From: CAYXVF01 sp964468125
Lineage (GTDB): Bacteria > Myxococcota > XYA12-FULL-58-9 > CAYXVF01
Direction of reading: 5' to 3'
Length of the DNA stretch: 25,068 nucleotides
Assembly: GCA_964468125.1 (NCBI GenBank)
Contig: CAYXVF010000091.1
Location: 1-25,068, forward strand
In this document: in pieces, positions 15,336-23,284 of the stretch
Layout of the letters: each line of letters opens with the position of its first letter
Numbering within the stretch: position 1 is the stretch's first letter
Notes under the pieces: generated by a model
The model's database searches: none
Told to the model about the DNA's origin: nothing
Seen by the model: the letters and a program-made list of their open reading frames with translations, nothing else
Translations under genes and position numbers: made by a program

Positions 15336-16025
15336 GTGCTGCGCGCCACTCTCCTCATCACCGTCGCCCTGTGTCTGGCGTGGCCCGACGTGGCTTCGGC
15401 GGAGCTCAAGCGTCTTCGTCCTGCCTCCAATCGGGGCTTCGAGCCCGTCGATGGAATCGGCCCCTTACCCACCGAGGTCCGCATCGCGCAGCTTCTGTCG
15501 CGCTTCGACGATCGAAGCCAACGCCTGCGCGCACTGCCCGAACGCCATCGTGGGGTCGCCCGGGCGAGCTCCACGCAGGTCTTCCGCGGCCGTCGCTACG
15601 CGCCTCAGCACGTGATCGACCGAAACCCGCGTACCGCCTGGGTCGAGCACGAAGAGGGGCCCGGCGTCGGCACCTGGCTCGAGATCGAGGTCGACCCCAC
15701 GGAAAGCTCCCGTCTCTTCGGCGTTCTGCTCGCGATAGGCTTCGCACGCCACCCGACGATGTATCGCAACAACCCCAGACCAAAGGAGAGCCTGCTCACC
15801 CTTCGCTGCGGCGAAGACGGCGCCCTGGTGCTCAACTACGTGCTCGAGGTCGACGATACACGAAGGCCGCAGCTCTTCGTATTGGGACCGAACGATCGCA
15901 TCGAGTCACCTGGACGATGCCGAGTCCGCCTGACGACCCTCGCCGTCTACGCGGGCGAGCGCTTTGAAGACCTGAGCCTGACCGAGCTCCGGCTCGTGGT
16001 GAGCGAGCCGCGTCGCGCAAAATAG
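15336..16025 (+). CDS. Secreted discoidin/NADase-type glycan-binding-like protein
   Basis: A 229-aa protein with a cleavable signal peptide (LLITVALCLAWPDVASA, cut near residue 22). The mature region of about 75-225 resembles a galactose-binding-like jelly roll: ASSTQVFRGRRYAPQHVIDRNPRTAWVEHEEGPGVGTWLEIEV, read in parts, is the opening pattern (variable-site strand, D-x-x-x-T-A-W, then G-x-W-L-E-I) of F5/8 C and NADase-type glycan-binding domains; FGVLLAIGFARHPTMYRNNPRPKE is the following strand and loop. It may bind a sugar or cell-wall ligand outside the cell. GTG 15336 is the only reasonable start, without a strong ribosome site. Same strand as the sigma factor pair, but whether it belongs to that transcript is not shown. 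Confidence 0.75.
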   Translation: MLRATLLITVALCLAWPDVASAELKRLRPASNRGFEPVDGIGPLPTEVRIAQLLSRFDDRSQRLRALPERHRGVARASSTQVFRGRRYAPQHVIDRNPRTAWVEHEEGPGVGTWLEIEVDPTESSRLFGVLLAIGFARHPTMYRNNPRPKESLLTLRCGEDGALVLNYVLEVDDTRRPQLFVLGPNDRIESPGRCRVRLTTLAVYAGERFEDLSLTELRLVVSEPRRAK

Positions 16026-16027
16026 GT

Positions 16028-16056
16028 TTGTATCCCCACATTTTTCTCTCTAGAAC
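16028..16056 (+). promoter_or_regulatory. Possible promoter of rocD
   Basis: TTGTAT (16028-16033) and TAGAAC (16051-16056) are separated by 17 bp, 57 bp before the rocD ATG at 16113. The match to sigma-70 consensus is partial (three and four of six positions) and was made by eye. Confidence 0.3.
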
Positions 16057-16112
16057 CGGCGCGTTGACGACCTGGAAGCGGTCCTGCGGGACTGCGGGAG
16101 AGAGAAAGAGAC

Positions 16113-17324
16113 ATGGACTCGAAAGCCCTCATGGAGCTCGAAAGCAAGCACGGTGCCCACAACTACCATCCGATCCCCGTGGTGATCAGCCGCGGGGAGG
16201 GCGTGCACGTTTGGGACGTGGAGGGCAAACAATACCTCGACTTCCTCTCCGCCTATTCGGCGGTCAATCAGGGGCATTGCCACCCACGCATCCTGAAGAC
16301 GATGACCGAGCAGGCGAGCAAGCTCACCCTGACATCGCGCGCATTCTACAACGACATCCTCGGCCCCTACGCCAAGTATATCACCGAGTACTTCGGCTAC
16401 GACAAGGTGCTACCGATGAACACCGGGGTCGAAGGGGGCGAAACGGCGGTGAAGATTTGCCGCAAGTGGGCCTACGAGAAGAAGGGAGTGCCGGAAAACG
16501 AGGCGCAGATCCTCTTTGCCAAGGGCAACTTCTGGGGACGCACGGTCGCCGCGGTCTCCACCAGCGATGACCCTGACTGTTTCACCGGATTTGGTCCCTA
16601 TACGCCCGGCTTCCCAACGATCCCCTACAACGATCTCGAGGCGCTCGAGCGCGCCCTCGAGAACCCCAACGTGGCGGGCTTCATGGTCGAGCCCATCCAG
16701 GGTGAGGCCGGTGTCGTCGTCCCGGACGAGGGCTATCTGAAAAAGGCGCACGAGCTGTGCAAGGCGAAGAACGTGCTCCTGATTTGCGACGAGGTACAGA
16801 CGGGCCTCGGCCGCACCGGGAAGATGCTAGCGTCGGATCACGAAGGGGTGAAGCCGGACATGCTCATTCTCGGCAAGGCGCTCTCTGGCGGGTTCCTTCC
16901 GGTCTCCGCGGTGCTCACGGATGATCCGATCATGGAGGTCATCAAGCCCGGCGAGCATGGCTCCACCTACGGCGGCAACCCTCTCGCGTGCGCGGTCGCG
17001 ATGACCGCTCTGCAGGTCCTGAAAGACGAGAAGCTCACAGAGAATGCCGCGGCGATGGGCGAGATCTTCCGCGCCGAGCTCGGCAAGCTCGACTACGACT
17101 GGGTGAAAACCGTGCGTGGCAAGGGCTTGCTGAACGCCGTGGTGATCGACCCGGCGCACAAGAAGAGCGCCTGGGAGATTTGCATCGCGCTCAAAGACGC
17201 AGGGCTCCTCGCCAAGCCGACCCATGATCACATCATTCGTTTCGCTCCGCCCCTCGTGATCAACGAAGAGCAGCTGCGAGCGGGTCTCGACATCATCAGC
17301 AGCGTCTTCAAGGCGAACGACTGA
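16113..17324 (+). CDS. rocD: Ornithine aminotransferase
   Basis: Pyridoxal-phosphate enzyme that converts ornithine and 2-oxoglutarate to glutamate-5-semialdehyde and glutamate, linking arginine and proline metabolism. The 403 aa match the OAT family throughout: N17-Y-H-P opening, YLDFLSAYSAVNQGHCHP at 41-58, SRAFYND at 75-81, TGVEGGETAVK at 104-114 (phosphate and ornithine site), FWGRT at 140-144, EPIQGEAGV at 193-201, CDEVQTGLGRTG at 225-236 with D226 on the cofactor ring nitrogen, and LGKALSGG with K255 forming the Schiff base. The C-terminal HIIRFAPPL is also typical. Purine-rich GGGAGAG lies upstream of the ATG. It appears to be transcribed alone; the next gene is convergent only 9 bp away. 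Confidence 0.96.
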   Translation: MDSKALMELESKHGAHNYHPIPVVISRGEGVHVWDVEGKQYLDFLSAYSAVNQGHCHPRILKTMTEQASKLTLTSRAFYNDILGPYAKYITEYFGYDKVLPMNTGVEGGETAVKICRKWAYEKKGVPENEAQILFAKGNFWGRTVAAVSTSDDPDCFTGFGPYTPGFPTIPYNDLEALERALENPNVAGFMVEPIQGEAGVVVPDEGYLKKAHELCKAKNVLLICDEVQTGLGRTGKMLASDHEGVKPDMLILGKALSGGFLPVSAVLTDDPIMEVIKPGEHGSTYGGNPLACAVAMTALQVLKDEKLTENAAAMGEIFRAELGKLDYDWVKTVRGKGLLNAVVIDPAHKKSAWEICIALKDAGLLAKPTHDHIIRFAPPLVINEEQLRAGLDIISSVFKAND

Positions 17325-17333
17325 GCACGCAAC

Positions 17334-17834
17334 TCAGTGCACACGCTCCGGGCCGCCCGTGAGTTCGCCTCTGAGTGTCAGCATCGCGTCCCAGAACCCT
17401 TCGCTGGCGGAGGGTTCTTCGGCCTCGCAGATGATCGCCATGATGTTGAAGGCGTGCTGAACCTCGATGAGCCGCTCGCGGCGCAGAATCTCGACGGTGG
17501 GATCAACAAAGCGTGGAGTCGCCGTGAGACCGGCGGAGTCTTCGAGGTCTTCCTTGGCGTCCCAGAGCGTATCGGTCACCCAGCCTTCAGCGAGGCCATG
17601 CTCCATCGCCTGGACCACCTGCGCGACGGCGGTCTGCACGCGCGACAGGCGGCAGCGCGCCCGAGCACGACGCACATCGTATTCACACAGCGGACAAAAG
17701 GGATGAGGCGCGCCCCCGTGCAGTCCACGCTCGTGCTCTGCCATCAGGCGGTGCACCAAGGCGGTGGAGTCGTCGTCGAGGCGGGCGTCTCCTTCGGGAG
17801 TCACCGGCGGCGGAACGTGTTTGATCGACGTCAT
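17334..17834 (-). CDS. Unrecognised 166-aa protein with a CPLC motif
   Basis: I do not recognise this protein. It starts at ATG 17834 (MTSIKHVPPP); a longer form from ATG 17879 adds 15 poorly conserved-looking residues. Neither has a good ribosome site. Residues of about 50-75 contain PHPFCPLCEYDVRRARARCRL, whose C-x2-C pair followed by another cysteine could bind a metal, although a complete zinc finger is not present. The rest is helical and acidic, ending LRGELTGGPERVH. No signal or membrane helix. It follows rmuC on the same strand after 135 bp and ends 9 bp from rocD. Confidence 0.65.
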   Translation of the reverse strand: MTSIKHVPPPVTPEGDARLDDDSTALVHRLMAEHERGLHGGAPHPFCPLCEYDVRRARARCRLSRVQTAVAQVVQAMEHGLAEGWVTDTLWDAKEDLEDSAGLTATPRFVDPTVEILRRERLIEVQHAFNIMAIICEAEEPSASEGFWDAMLTLRGELTGGPERVH

Positions 17835-17969
17835 GAATGAAAGCGTAGCGGTCGATCGGGTGGATCCGGAAAAAAACATCCGACGATAAATGCGATCTGC
17901 CGAAATCTGCGATTAGGAGCGCGATTCGCAGCAGGTCACCGGATCAAGTTTTCCGCCGCGCCGAGATGC

Positions 17970-19322
17970 TCAGGCGCTCGTGATCAGCTTGGGGCGATTC
18001 GAGCCGTCGTCTTCATCGCCGCCGATGAGAGCGCGCGCCTCCAGACTCGGGAGCTCCTCCACGCCTTTGAGTTTCTTTTCGATGGCGCGGGTCCGCACCG
18101 CCGCCTTGTCGATGTGATTGCTCGCTTCGTTGAGCTTCTTCTTCACCGAAGAGAGTATGTCGCCAAAGCGGCCAAACTCGGTCTTGACCGCTCCCAGGAG
18201 CGTCCAGACCTCGCTCGAGCGTTGCTGGATCGCGAGGGTTCGGAAGCCCATCTGCAGGCTGTTCAGCAGCGCCGAGAGCGTGGTGGGACCGGCTAGGGTG
18301 ATGCGATATTCGCGCTGGAGCTGCTCAGCGAGCCCCGGCCGGCGGAGGACCTCGGCGTAGAGGCCCTCGCTCGCCAAGAAGAGGATCGCGAAGTCGGTCG
18401 TGCGCGGCGGCTCGATGTATTTTTCGCTGATGCTCTTGGCCATCGCTTTGACGCGATTCTCGAGCTGCTTGACCGCGAGCTCCACGGCTTCTGCGTCCCC
18501 GCGCTCGGACGCGTCCACCAGCCGCTCATAATCTTCCTTCGGGAACTTGGCGTCGATCGGGAGCCAGACCGTTTCATCGGTCGCACCGGGCAGGCGGACC
18601 GCAAAGTCGACCCGCTCGCGCGAGCCGCTCTTCAAGGCGACCTCTTTGCCGAACTGCTCCGGGGTCAGGAGCTGCTCGAGGAGATTTTCGAGCAGGATCT
18701 CGCCCCAGATCCCCCGAGTCTTCACGTTGCTCAGCACCTTCTTCAGGTCACCGACTCCCGTGGCGAGGGACTGCATTTCGCCCAGGCCCTTGTGCACCTG
18801 CTCGAGCTGCTCGCTCACCAGCTTGAACGACTCACCCAAACGCTTCTCGAGCGTGCCCTGGAGCTTTTCGTCGACGGTTTGGCGCATCTCATCGAGCTTC
18901 TTGCCGTTGTCCTCCTGCAGCAAGCGAAGCTGTTTTTCGACGGTACCGCGCAGCCCTTCGAGGCGTTTTTCATTCGACTCGATCAGCCGGGTGAGCTGCT
19001 CGGAGAAGGCACCGAGCTGCTCGTGTTGGTTCTTACTGACGCCGCTGAGGGTCTTGATCAGAGTGTCGTTCGTCGCCTTGAGCCGCTCGCCGAGCTCCTC
19101 ACGCATGCCGCGGGCGGAGCGATCCTGATACTCCCGGGTGCGCTCGAGCTCGTCGCGGGTCGCCCGCTCGAGACGCTCCTGAGCCTCGCCGACCCGACGG
19201 AAGCCCTCCTGGACCGCCGATTCGCCCTGTGCCTCCGCGCGGCGCGTCCGCCACACGAACAGGAGGACGGTCGCGTTCAACACGACGCCCAGCAGCACCA
19301 GCACCATGAGACCCGCGAACAT
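17970..19322 (-). CDS. rmuC: DNA recombination protein RmuC
   Basis: RmuC limits DNA inversion and rearrangement and is predicted to have a nuclease-like fold. The 450-aa product has an N-terminal membrane anchor (residues 3-23), a long coiled coil of about 30-200 rich in E, R, L and Q, and the conserved catalytic-like domain at about 210-400. That domain shows NVKTRGIWGEILLENLLEQLL, LPIDAKFPKEDYERL with the nuclease-like D-x-K, and the AGPTTLSALLNSLQMGFRTL helix diagnostic for RmuC. AAAGGTG lies 4 nt before the ATG. An unrecognised CPLC protein follows; upstream is a 205-bp region divergent from the PilZ gene. Confidence 0.95.
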   Translation of the reverse strand: MFAGLMVLVLLGVVLNATVLLFVWRTRRAEAQGESAVQEGFRRVGEAQERLERATRDELERTREYQDRSARGMREELGERLKATNDTLIKTLSGVSKNQHEQLGAFSEQLTRLIESNEKRLEGLRGTVEKQLRLLQEDNGKKLDEMRQTVDEKLQGTLEKRLGESFKLVSEQLEQVHKGLGEMQSLATGVGDLKKVLSNVKTRGIWGEILLENLLEQLLTPEQFGKEVALKSGSRERVDFAVRLPGATDETVWLPIDAKFPKEDYERLVDASERGDAEAVELAVKQLENRVKAMAKSISEKYIEPPRTTDFAILFLASEGLYAEVLRRPGLAEQLQREYRITLAGPTTLSALLNSLQMGFRTLAIQQRSSEVWTLLGAVKTEFGRFGDILSSVKKKLNEASNHIDKAAVRTRAIEKKLKGVEELPSLEARALIGGDEDDGSNRPKLITSA

Positions 19323-19527
19323 TCTTCACCTTTCTTCTCTGAGCCGAGCGTGAGCATCTCGCAGTCATCCGACAGTTCCGCGCCCCCACGTCTTCTTACA
19401 ATGTCTTACAGCCGCGCCGTTGCACTCACGCGTGGAATTCGTTGTGCTGTCGTGGGTGTTTTTTTGGCTGCAGGGGCGTTCGTTAACTGTAAACTTTAAC
19501 GTTACCACCGGGAGGAATGGGCGCTTG
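19323..19527. promoter_or_regulatory. Divergent rmuC/PilZ intergenic region with an AT-rich GTTAAC/AACGTT site
   Basis: This 205-bp region must carry the promoters of both neighbours. At 19482-19504 an AT-rich stretch holds GTTAAC, then TTTAACGTTA, giving inverted GTTAA/TTAAC arms 9 bp apart. It sits 24 bp before the PilZ start and could be a promoter or operator. GGGAGG (19510-19515) is the PilZ ribosome site. A longer in-frame reading from TTG 19420 is open but looks like chance. Confidence 0.3.
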
Positions 19528-20205
19528 ATGCAGGAGCGGCGGAACGTTCGAGTCAGTACGGGGGTCCGATTCGAGGCCTCTCAAGACGACCATCGGGAGA
19601 CCTGCGTCACCCTGAATCTGAGTGTGGGCGGATTGAGCTTCAGCAGCCGCCATCACTGGGCCCCGGAAGAACCCATTTGCTTCGATTTCGATGAGGAGGG
19701 TGATCCGTTCAGCCTCTTCGGTCGAATCGTGCGGCGCGAAGGCGTCGTGCACGGCGTTCAGTTTTATCCCGATCGACGGGCAGAGCAGCGCATTTCAGAT
19801 CTGCTCCTCGAGCAGGTGGAAGCGGCGGGCTTCAGCACGCACGTGCTCGCGGCCTGCGCCGCCTGCGCACCGGGTCAAAAACCGGTGGTGTTCGTCGCTC
19901 CACGCACCGAACGGAAGGCCAAGGCCCTCACCAGTGCGACGGTTGGAGATGTGGGCCTCGACGGCGCCTCCCTGCGCTGCGAATCGCGCCCCCCGGTGGG
20001 CAGCCACGTCGTCGTCTCCCTGCGAAGTGCGCTCGGGCGTCCGGTCACGGTAACGGGTGAAGTCGTGCGCGCGACACCCGAAGGCTTCGCGATCCTCTAC
20101 GCAGACGCATCCCACAGCTCCCGCAAGTACGTCGACACGGTGCGCGGCCGGCTCTCGCCACGCGACCCGACGCCCTACTACAGCCAGCCCCTAGGGCGAC
20201 GCTGA
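19528..20205 (+). CDS. PilZ-domain protein, two PilZ-like domains
   Basis: A 225-aa cytoplasmic protein predicted to bind cyclic di-GMP. The first PilZ domain (residues 1-100) has both ligand motifs: RRNVR (R4-x3-R8) and N30-L-S-V-G-G35, followed by SLFGRIVRREGVVHGVQF. A second domain (about 125-215) is arranged likewise but degenerate: RTERKAKA in place of R-x3-R and DVGLDGASL, with G for the serine of D-x-S-x2-G; VTVTGEVVRATPEGFAILY ends it. The second half probably does not bind the ligand. TTG 19525 directly precedes ATG 19528 and is 9 nt from GGGAGG, so either may be used. The final 15 bp overlap the RDD-TPR gene tail to tail. Confidence 0.85.
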   Translation: MQERRNVRVSTGVRFEASQDDHRETCVTLNLSVGGLSFSSRHHWAPEEPICFDFDEEGDPFSLFGRIVRREGVVHGVQFYPDRRAEQRISDLLLEQVEAAGFSTHVLAACAACAPGQKPVVFVAPRTERKAKALTSATVGDVGLDGASLRCESRPPVGSHVVVSLRSALGRPVTVTGEVVRATPEGFAILYADASHSSRKYVDTVRGRLSPRDPTPYYSQPLGRR

Positions 20206-21549
20206 TCTGCGTTTGCGCTCGGCGCCGATCGATAGCCCGAGGCTCGCACCAATACTGGAATCGCGACGCAGCGCCTTGCGGTAGGCCAGGCGCGCCGCGC
20301 GGGAGCGCCCGAGCCGTTCGAGACTCAGACCGAGGTAGGCGTGGCTGATCGCATCGTCCGCGCCGGCTCCGATCGCGCGCTCGAGGAGATTCACCGCCTG
20401 CTCGTCGTAGCGGTTGCGATAGAGCCAGATGCCGAAGGCCTGAAAACCATAGGGGTCGATCTCGACCTCAACGTAGGCCTGGTAGACGTCGCGCGCCTCG
20501 CTCACCCGGCCCTTGCGGCTGAGGAGCCCGACCAGCCGGTCGAGCGCAGCCCAGCTCGGAGCCTGGGCGAGTTGCTTGCGCAGGGCACGCTCCTCGCGCT
20601 CTTCCTCCAGCTTGACCATCTCCTCGTGGCGATTGCGCACCCACTGGGCCTCGACCACCCGTCCCTCGTCGAGGAGCGCGCGCTCGTACTCTTCGACTAA
20701 CCAGCGATCACTGGGATCGCGGTCGAATGCCCGTCGCAGCGATTCGAGGCGACGCGCCGCGCGTTTCTCCTCGAATCGCTCTTGCACGTCGAACGCACGC
20801 ACCTCCACGCGCGAGAGGAGGGGGACGCCGACCCCGAACACCGCACAGGCGAGCTCACAGCCGAGGAAGGTAGTGGCGATCCGTCGACTCTCTCGACGGC
20901 GCCACTGCTCGGCGGGCTCTGCGCGCTGTAGCGAAGGCTCCTTGCCGAGCAGACGTAGCGTCGCACGCTCGTGTGCATCCGAGTCCACCACCAGAGCCTT
21001 TGCCATGAGGTCCTGCCCGGTCCGGCCATCGGCCCGAAAAAATGCGAGCGCGAATCCGACGAGGGACAATGCGACGTTGCTGATCGCAACGACCAACATG
21101 ACGCTCCAAAGGCCACTGGGTGTCGGAAGCTCCTGAGCCCCCTGCGCCTCAATCGCGGGCACGAGGGCGGCGACCAACAGCACTGCGCTCGACACAGTGC
21201 CTCGTGCGATCAGCTCGCGAAAGGAGAGCTCGAGGAGGTCCATCGGATTGCCGTCGGCGCGGATCATTCGCAGGCCGAAGGCACGGAGGCCGAGCGTGCG
21301 CCCCCAGGCCCAGAGGGGCAGCACGGTCCAAGCAACGACCACAGCCCCCACGACCCAGAGCGGGAAGAGCGCACCGACGAGGTGCAGGTGAGCCACGAGG
21401 ATCGCCGCGGTCACCGAGCCCACGTTCGCGACATCGAGTAAGGCCGCCGCGAAGCGCCGACCGAGGGGGGCGGGCTGGTATTCACGATCGTGATTGCGAG
21501 CGCGGCCCGGGGCGAAGGCGAGGTGGGGATGCTGGCGTTCGGCTCTCAT
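20191..21549 (-). CDS. RDD-family membrane protein with C-terminal TPR-like repeats
   Basis: The 452-aa protein starts with an RDD domain: PLGRRFAAALLDV at residue 27 (R, D), RTLGLRAFGLRMIRADG in the middle and GRTGQDLMAKALVVD at the end, with four hydrophobic segments between residues 35 and 175. One more helix lies near 228-248. Residues of about 255-440 are charged helical repeats, including DRWLVEEYERALLDEGRVVEA, VYQAYVEVEIDPYGFQAFGIWLYR and DAISHAYLGLSLERLGRSRAA, which read as tetratricopeptide repeats. RDD proteins are multipass and some are thought to transport ions or osmolytes; with TPRs this one may be an assembly partner. No other gene in the window points to its role. Convergent with PilZ (15-bp overlap). 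Confidence 0.8.
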   Translation of the reverse strand: MRAERQHPHLAFAPGRARNHDREYQPAPLGRRFAAALLDVANVGSVTAAILVAHLHLVGALFPLWVVGAVVVAWTVLPLWAWGRTLGLRAFGLRMIRADGNPMDLLELSFRELIARGTVSSAVLLVAALVPAIEAQGAQELPTPSGLWSVMLVVAISNVALSLVGFALAFFRADGRTGQDLMAKALVVDSDAHERATLRLLGKEPSLQRAEPAEQWRRRESRRIATTFLGCELACAVFGVGVPLLSRVEVRAFDVQERFEEKRAARRLESLRRAFDRDPSDRWLVEEYERALLDEGRVVEAQWVRNRHEEMVKLEEEREERALRKQLAQAPSWAALDRLVGLLSRKGRVSEARDVYQAYVEVEIDPYGFQAFGIWLYRNRYDEQAVNLLERAIGAGADDAISHAYLGLSLERLGRSRAARLAYRKALRRDSSIGASLGLSIGAERKRRSASP

Positions 21550-21717
21550 GACGGTGGCTGGTCATCCGGCAGCGCCGGGTCTCATGAGTATACCGGCTCA
21601 AACTCGGTCTTCACGGAGAAGTTTACCGACGGGCGTGAGAAATGGGTCGGGTCTTATGGTGTCATCACCCACACCTGCTCTATCGCGCGAGGCCCACGAC
21701 GGCTAAAAGAATGGGTG

Positions 21718-22758
21718 ATGGCGACCGTTTCTTCGATCGAGCACTGTCGCTCGTCCACCGTCCGAACGCTCCTCGGCGGAACGAGACTCGCCCTTCCGCC
21801 GGAATTCTACTGGGCATGGAGCAAACGGCACTGGGGCCCGCTCCTGCGCGATTGGCTCCTCTCGCCCGGGGCCCCACCGCTCTTTCTCGGCACCGTGGTC
21901 CTCGGCCAATCCGACGGCTCGTCGCATAAATCCATCGTCGATGGCGCACACCGGCTCGTGCTCGTGACCTCTACCCTCTCCGCTCTGCGCCAGTTCGGAG
22001 CCGAGCTCGGCCGTCGAGACGCGGAGGGTGTGAGCCAGCTGTTGTGCATCGCGGAGTTTGGCACCCCGCTCGCGAGTCGCCTCGCCGCCCTGAGCGAGCC
22101 CGATGCGTCCGCTCTGCGCCACTGGCTCGTCGAGCCGCAGAAGACTCCACCGCGCGCCGCCCGGCGCTCGAAGCTCGTCGCCGTACAGCGAGCCATTCGA
22201 AAGTGGGTCGATGAGATGCTCGCGGAGCGTGACGATCTGGTCCGGGACTACGAACGCATGCTTCTACGCGCCCTCGACGGTGGGGAGCTCGCGGTCGTGA
22301 CGTTGAGTGACCACCACGATCTCGATCGGGAACGCGGGTTGCTCGCCCCACGCCCTCCTCCCCCGTTGCTGACGGTCGAGAGCGCTGCTGGCGCGATCGA
22401 CTCGGGCGACCAGTGGGACCTCGAACGTGGTCCGCCGGCGGAGCTCCCGAAGCTCAGTCCAGAGCTGACGCACGCGGGCACAGTGTGGATTCCAAGGATT
22501 CTCTGGGCGCTCGAATGGGCCCTACGTCATCGCCTCGGGCCTCAATCCGCCTCTGACATCGCGAGGCTTCTCCACGATCACGCTTTTCTCGCGGTAGCGA
22601 ACACCAATATCGCCCGCGCCTTTCGCCACCACAGAAAGGACGCTGAATGTCAAAAAATGTGGCGAGAAACGGAACCCCTGCGCTACGAGATCCTCTCTCA
22701 GGGCCGGGAGGTATTGGGCGCGGTCCTGCGCTCCGCTCCCGGCGACCGGGGCGACTGA
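21718..22758 (+). CDS. Divergent DUF262 (GmrS-type N-domain) protein
   Basis: The 346-aa product has the DUF262 layout. STVRTLLGGTRLALPPEFYWAWSKRHW (read in parts, residues 13-39) corresponds to the usual leucine-rich opening, I-P-x-Q-R-x-Y-x-W and W of the family; FLGTVVLGQSDGSSHKSIVDGAHRL (about 56-80) is the second strand pair and the D-G-Q-Q-R motif, here D75-G-A-H-R79. DUF262 domains have a ParB/sulfiredoxin-like fold and act as NTP-using sensors in GmrSD-type restriction and other systems. The usual QR pair and QQ pair are both altered, and no HNH/DUF1524 nuclease domain is seen. ATG 21718 starts the protein just before the domain; the upstream open frame to 21490 overlaps the divergent gene. 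No defence partner is nearby. Confidence 0.65.
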   Translation: MATVSSIEHCRSSTVRTLLGGTRLALPPEFYWAWSKRHWGPLLRDWLLSPGAPPLFLGTVVLGQSDGSSHKSIVDGAHRLVLVTSTLSALRQFGAELGRRDAEGVSQLLCIAEFGTPLASRLAALSEPDASALRHWLVEPQKTPPRAARRSKLVAVQRAIRKWVDEMLAERDDLVRDYERMLLRALDGGELAVVTLSDHHDLDRERGLLAPRPPPPLLTVESAAGAIDSGDQWDLERGPPAELPKLSPELTHAGTVWIPRILWALEWALRHRLGPQSASDIARLLHDHAFLAVANTNIARAFRHHRKDAECQKMWRETEPLRYEILSQGREVLGAVLRSAPGDRGD

Positions 22759-22964
22759 AGCGGCCACGCCCAGGAGCGGTTCGACGCGCGAGACCCGTTA
22801 GCGGCCACTGAGCAAGCGTAGCACATTCAAGCGGAAGCTGTCGCGACGCGACGCGCAGCGGTGGGAAACAGGAGCTCAGGTGCATCAGCTAATGCTGGTT
22901 CTTCGCCGCTGCTAACCCCGCCGGCTCGGCTGCCGACGGGTCGAAACCGGTCGACCGCCTCGTC

Positions 22965-23279
22965 GTGCTCAATCTCGACTCAGGTCCGGAGCTCTCGACC
23001 CTCGCCTCTGACCTGACGGAGGCCGCGTTGGACGAGGTCCGGACCGGCTTCGAGGGGATCGACGTCATCGGCGCGAACGAAGTCCGCGCCATGCTCGAGG
23101 TCGAGGCGAACGAGATGATCATCGGCTGCAACGACGAGACCGCCTGTTTCGCGGAGATCGGCGCGGCACTCGGAGCCGACCACCTGCTGATCGGCCGCGT
23201 GAGTCGAGTGGGACTCCCCGGCGAGGTGAGCATCGACGGAAGTCCGATCGGCGAGGCCCCCGGTCGGTTCTTGGAGTGA
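22965..23279 (+). CDS. Probable degraded remnant of a TolB-like/PEGA envelope protein
   Basis: From GTG 22965 a 104-aa frame reads LNLDSGPELSTLASDLTEA, VIGANEVRAMLEVEANEM, CNDETACFAEIGAALGADHLLIGRV and then GEVSIDGSPIGEAP. The first part matches the opening domain of deltaproteobacterial TolB-like/CsgG-like envelope proteins (C-x5-C-x-x-E-I-G-x-A-L-G-A-D-x-x-x-G); the last part matches a PEGA turn. In complete relatives these are separated by a longer domain, so an internal deletion is likely. The frame continues back to a stop at 22890 and includes a signal-peptide-like end (FFAAANPAGSA) but no start codon, suggesting a second break. The stop is 5 bp from the end of trpB. A shortened working gene is the alternative. 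Confidence 0.5.
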   Translation: MLNLDSGPELSTLASDLTEAALDEVRTGFEGIDVIGANEVRAMLEVEANEMIIGCNDETACFAEIGAALGADHLLIGRVSRVGLPGEVSIDGSPIGEAPGRFLE

Positions 23280-23284
23280 GCGGC

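Noticed and set aside
17880..17969. Repeated ATCTGC/GCGATC words after rmuC
   Set aside because: Short and imperfect; a 6-bp stem with a 13-nt loop is within chance.
19420..19527. N-terminal extension of the PilZ gene with a hydrophobic stretch
   Set aside because: Contains the AT-rich promoter-like region and lacks a ribosome site; PilZ motifs begin just after ATG 19528.
21490..21717. N-terminal extension of the DUF262 gene
   Set aside because: It overlaps the start of the divergent RDD gene and reads as low-complexity sequence; the domain begins right after ATG 21718.
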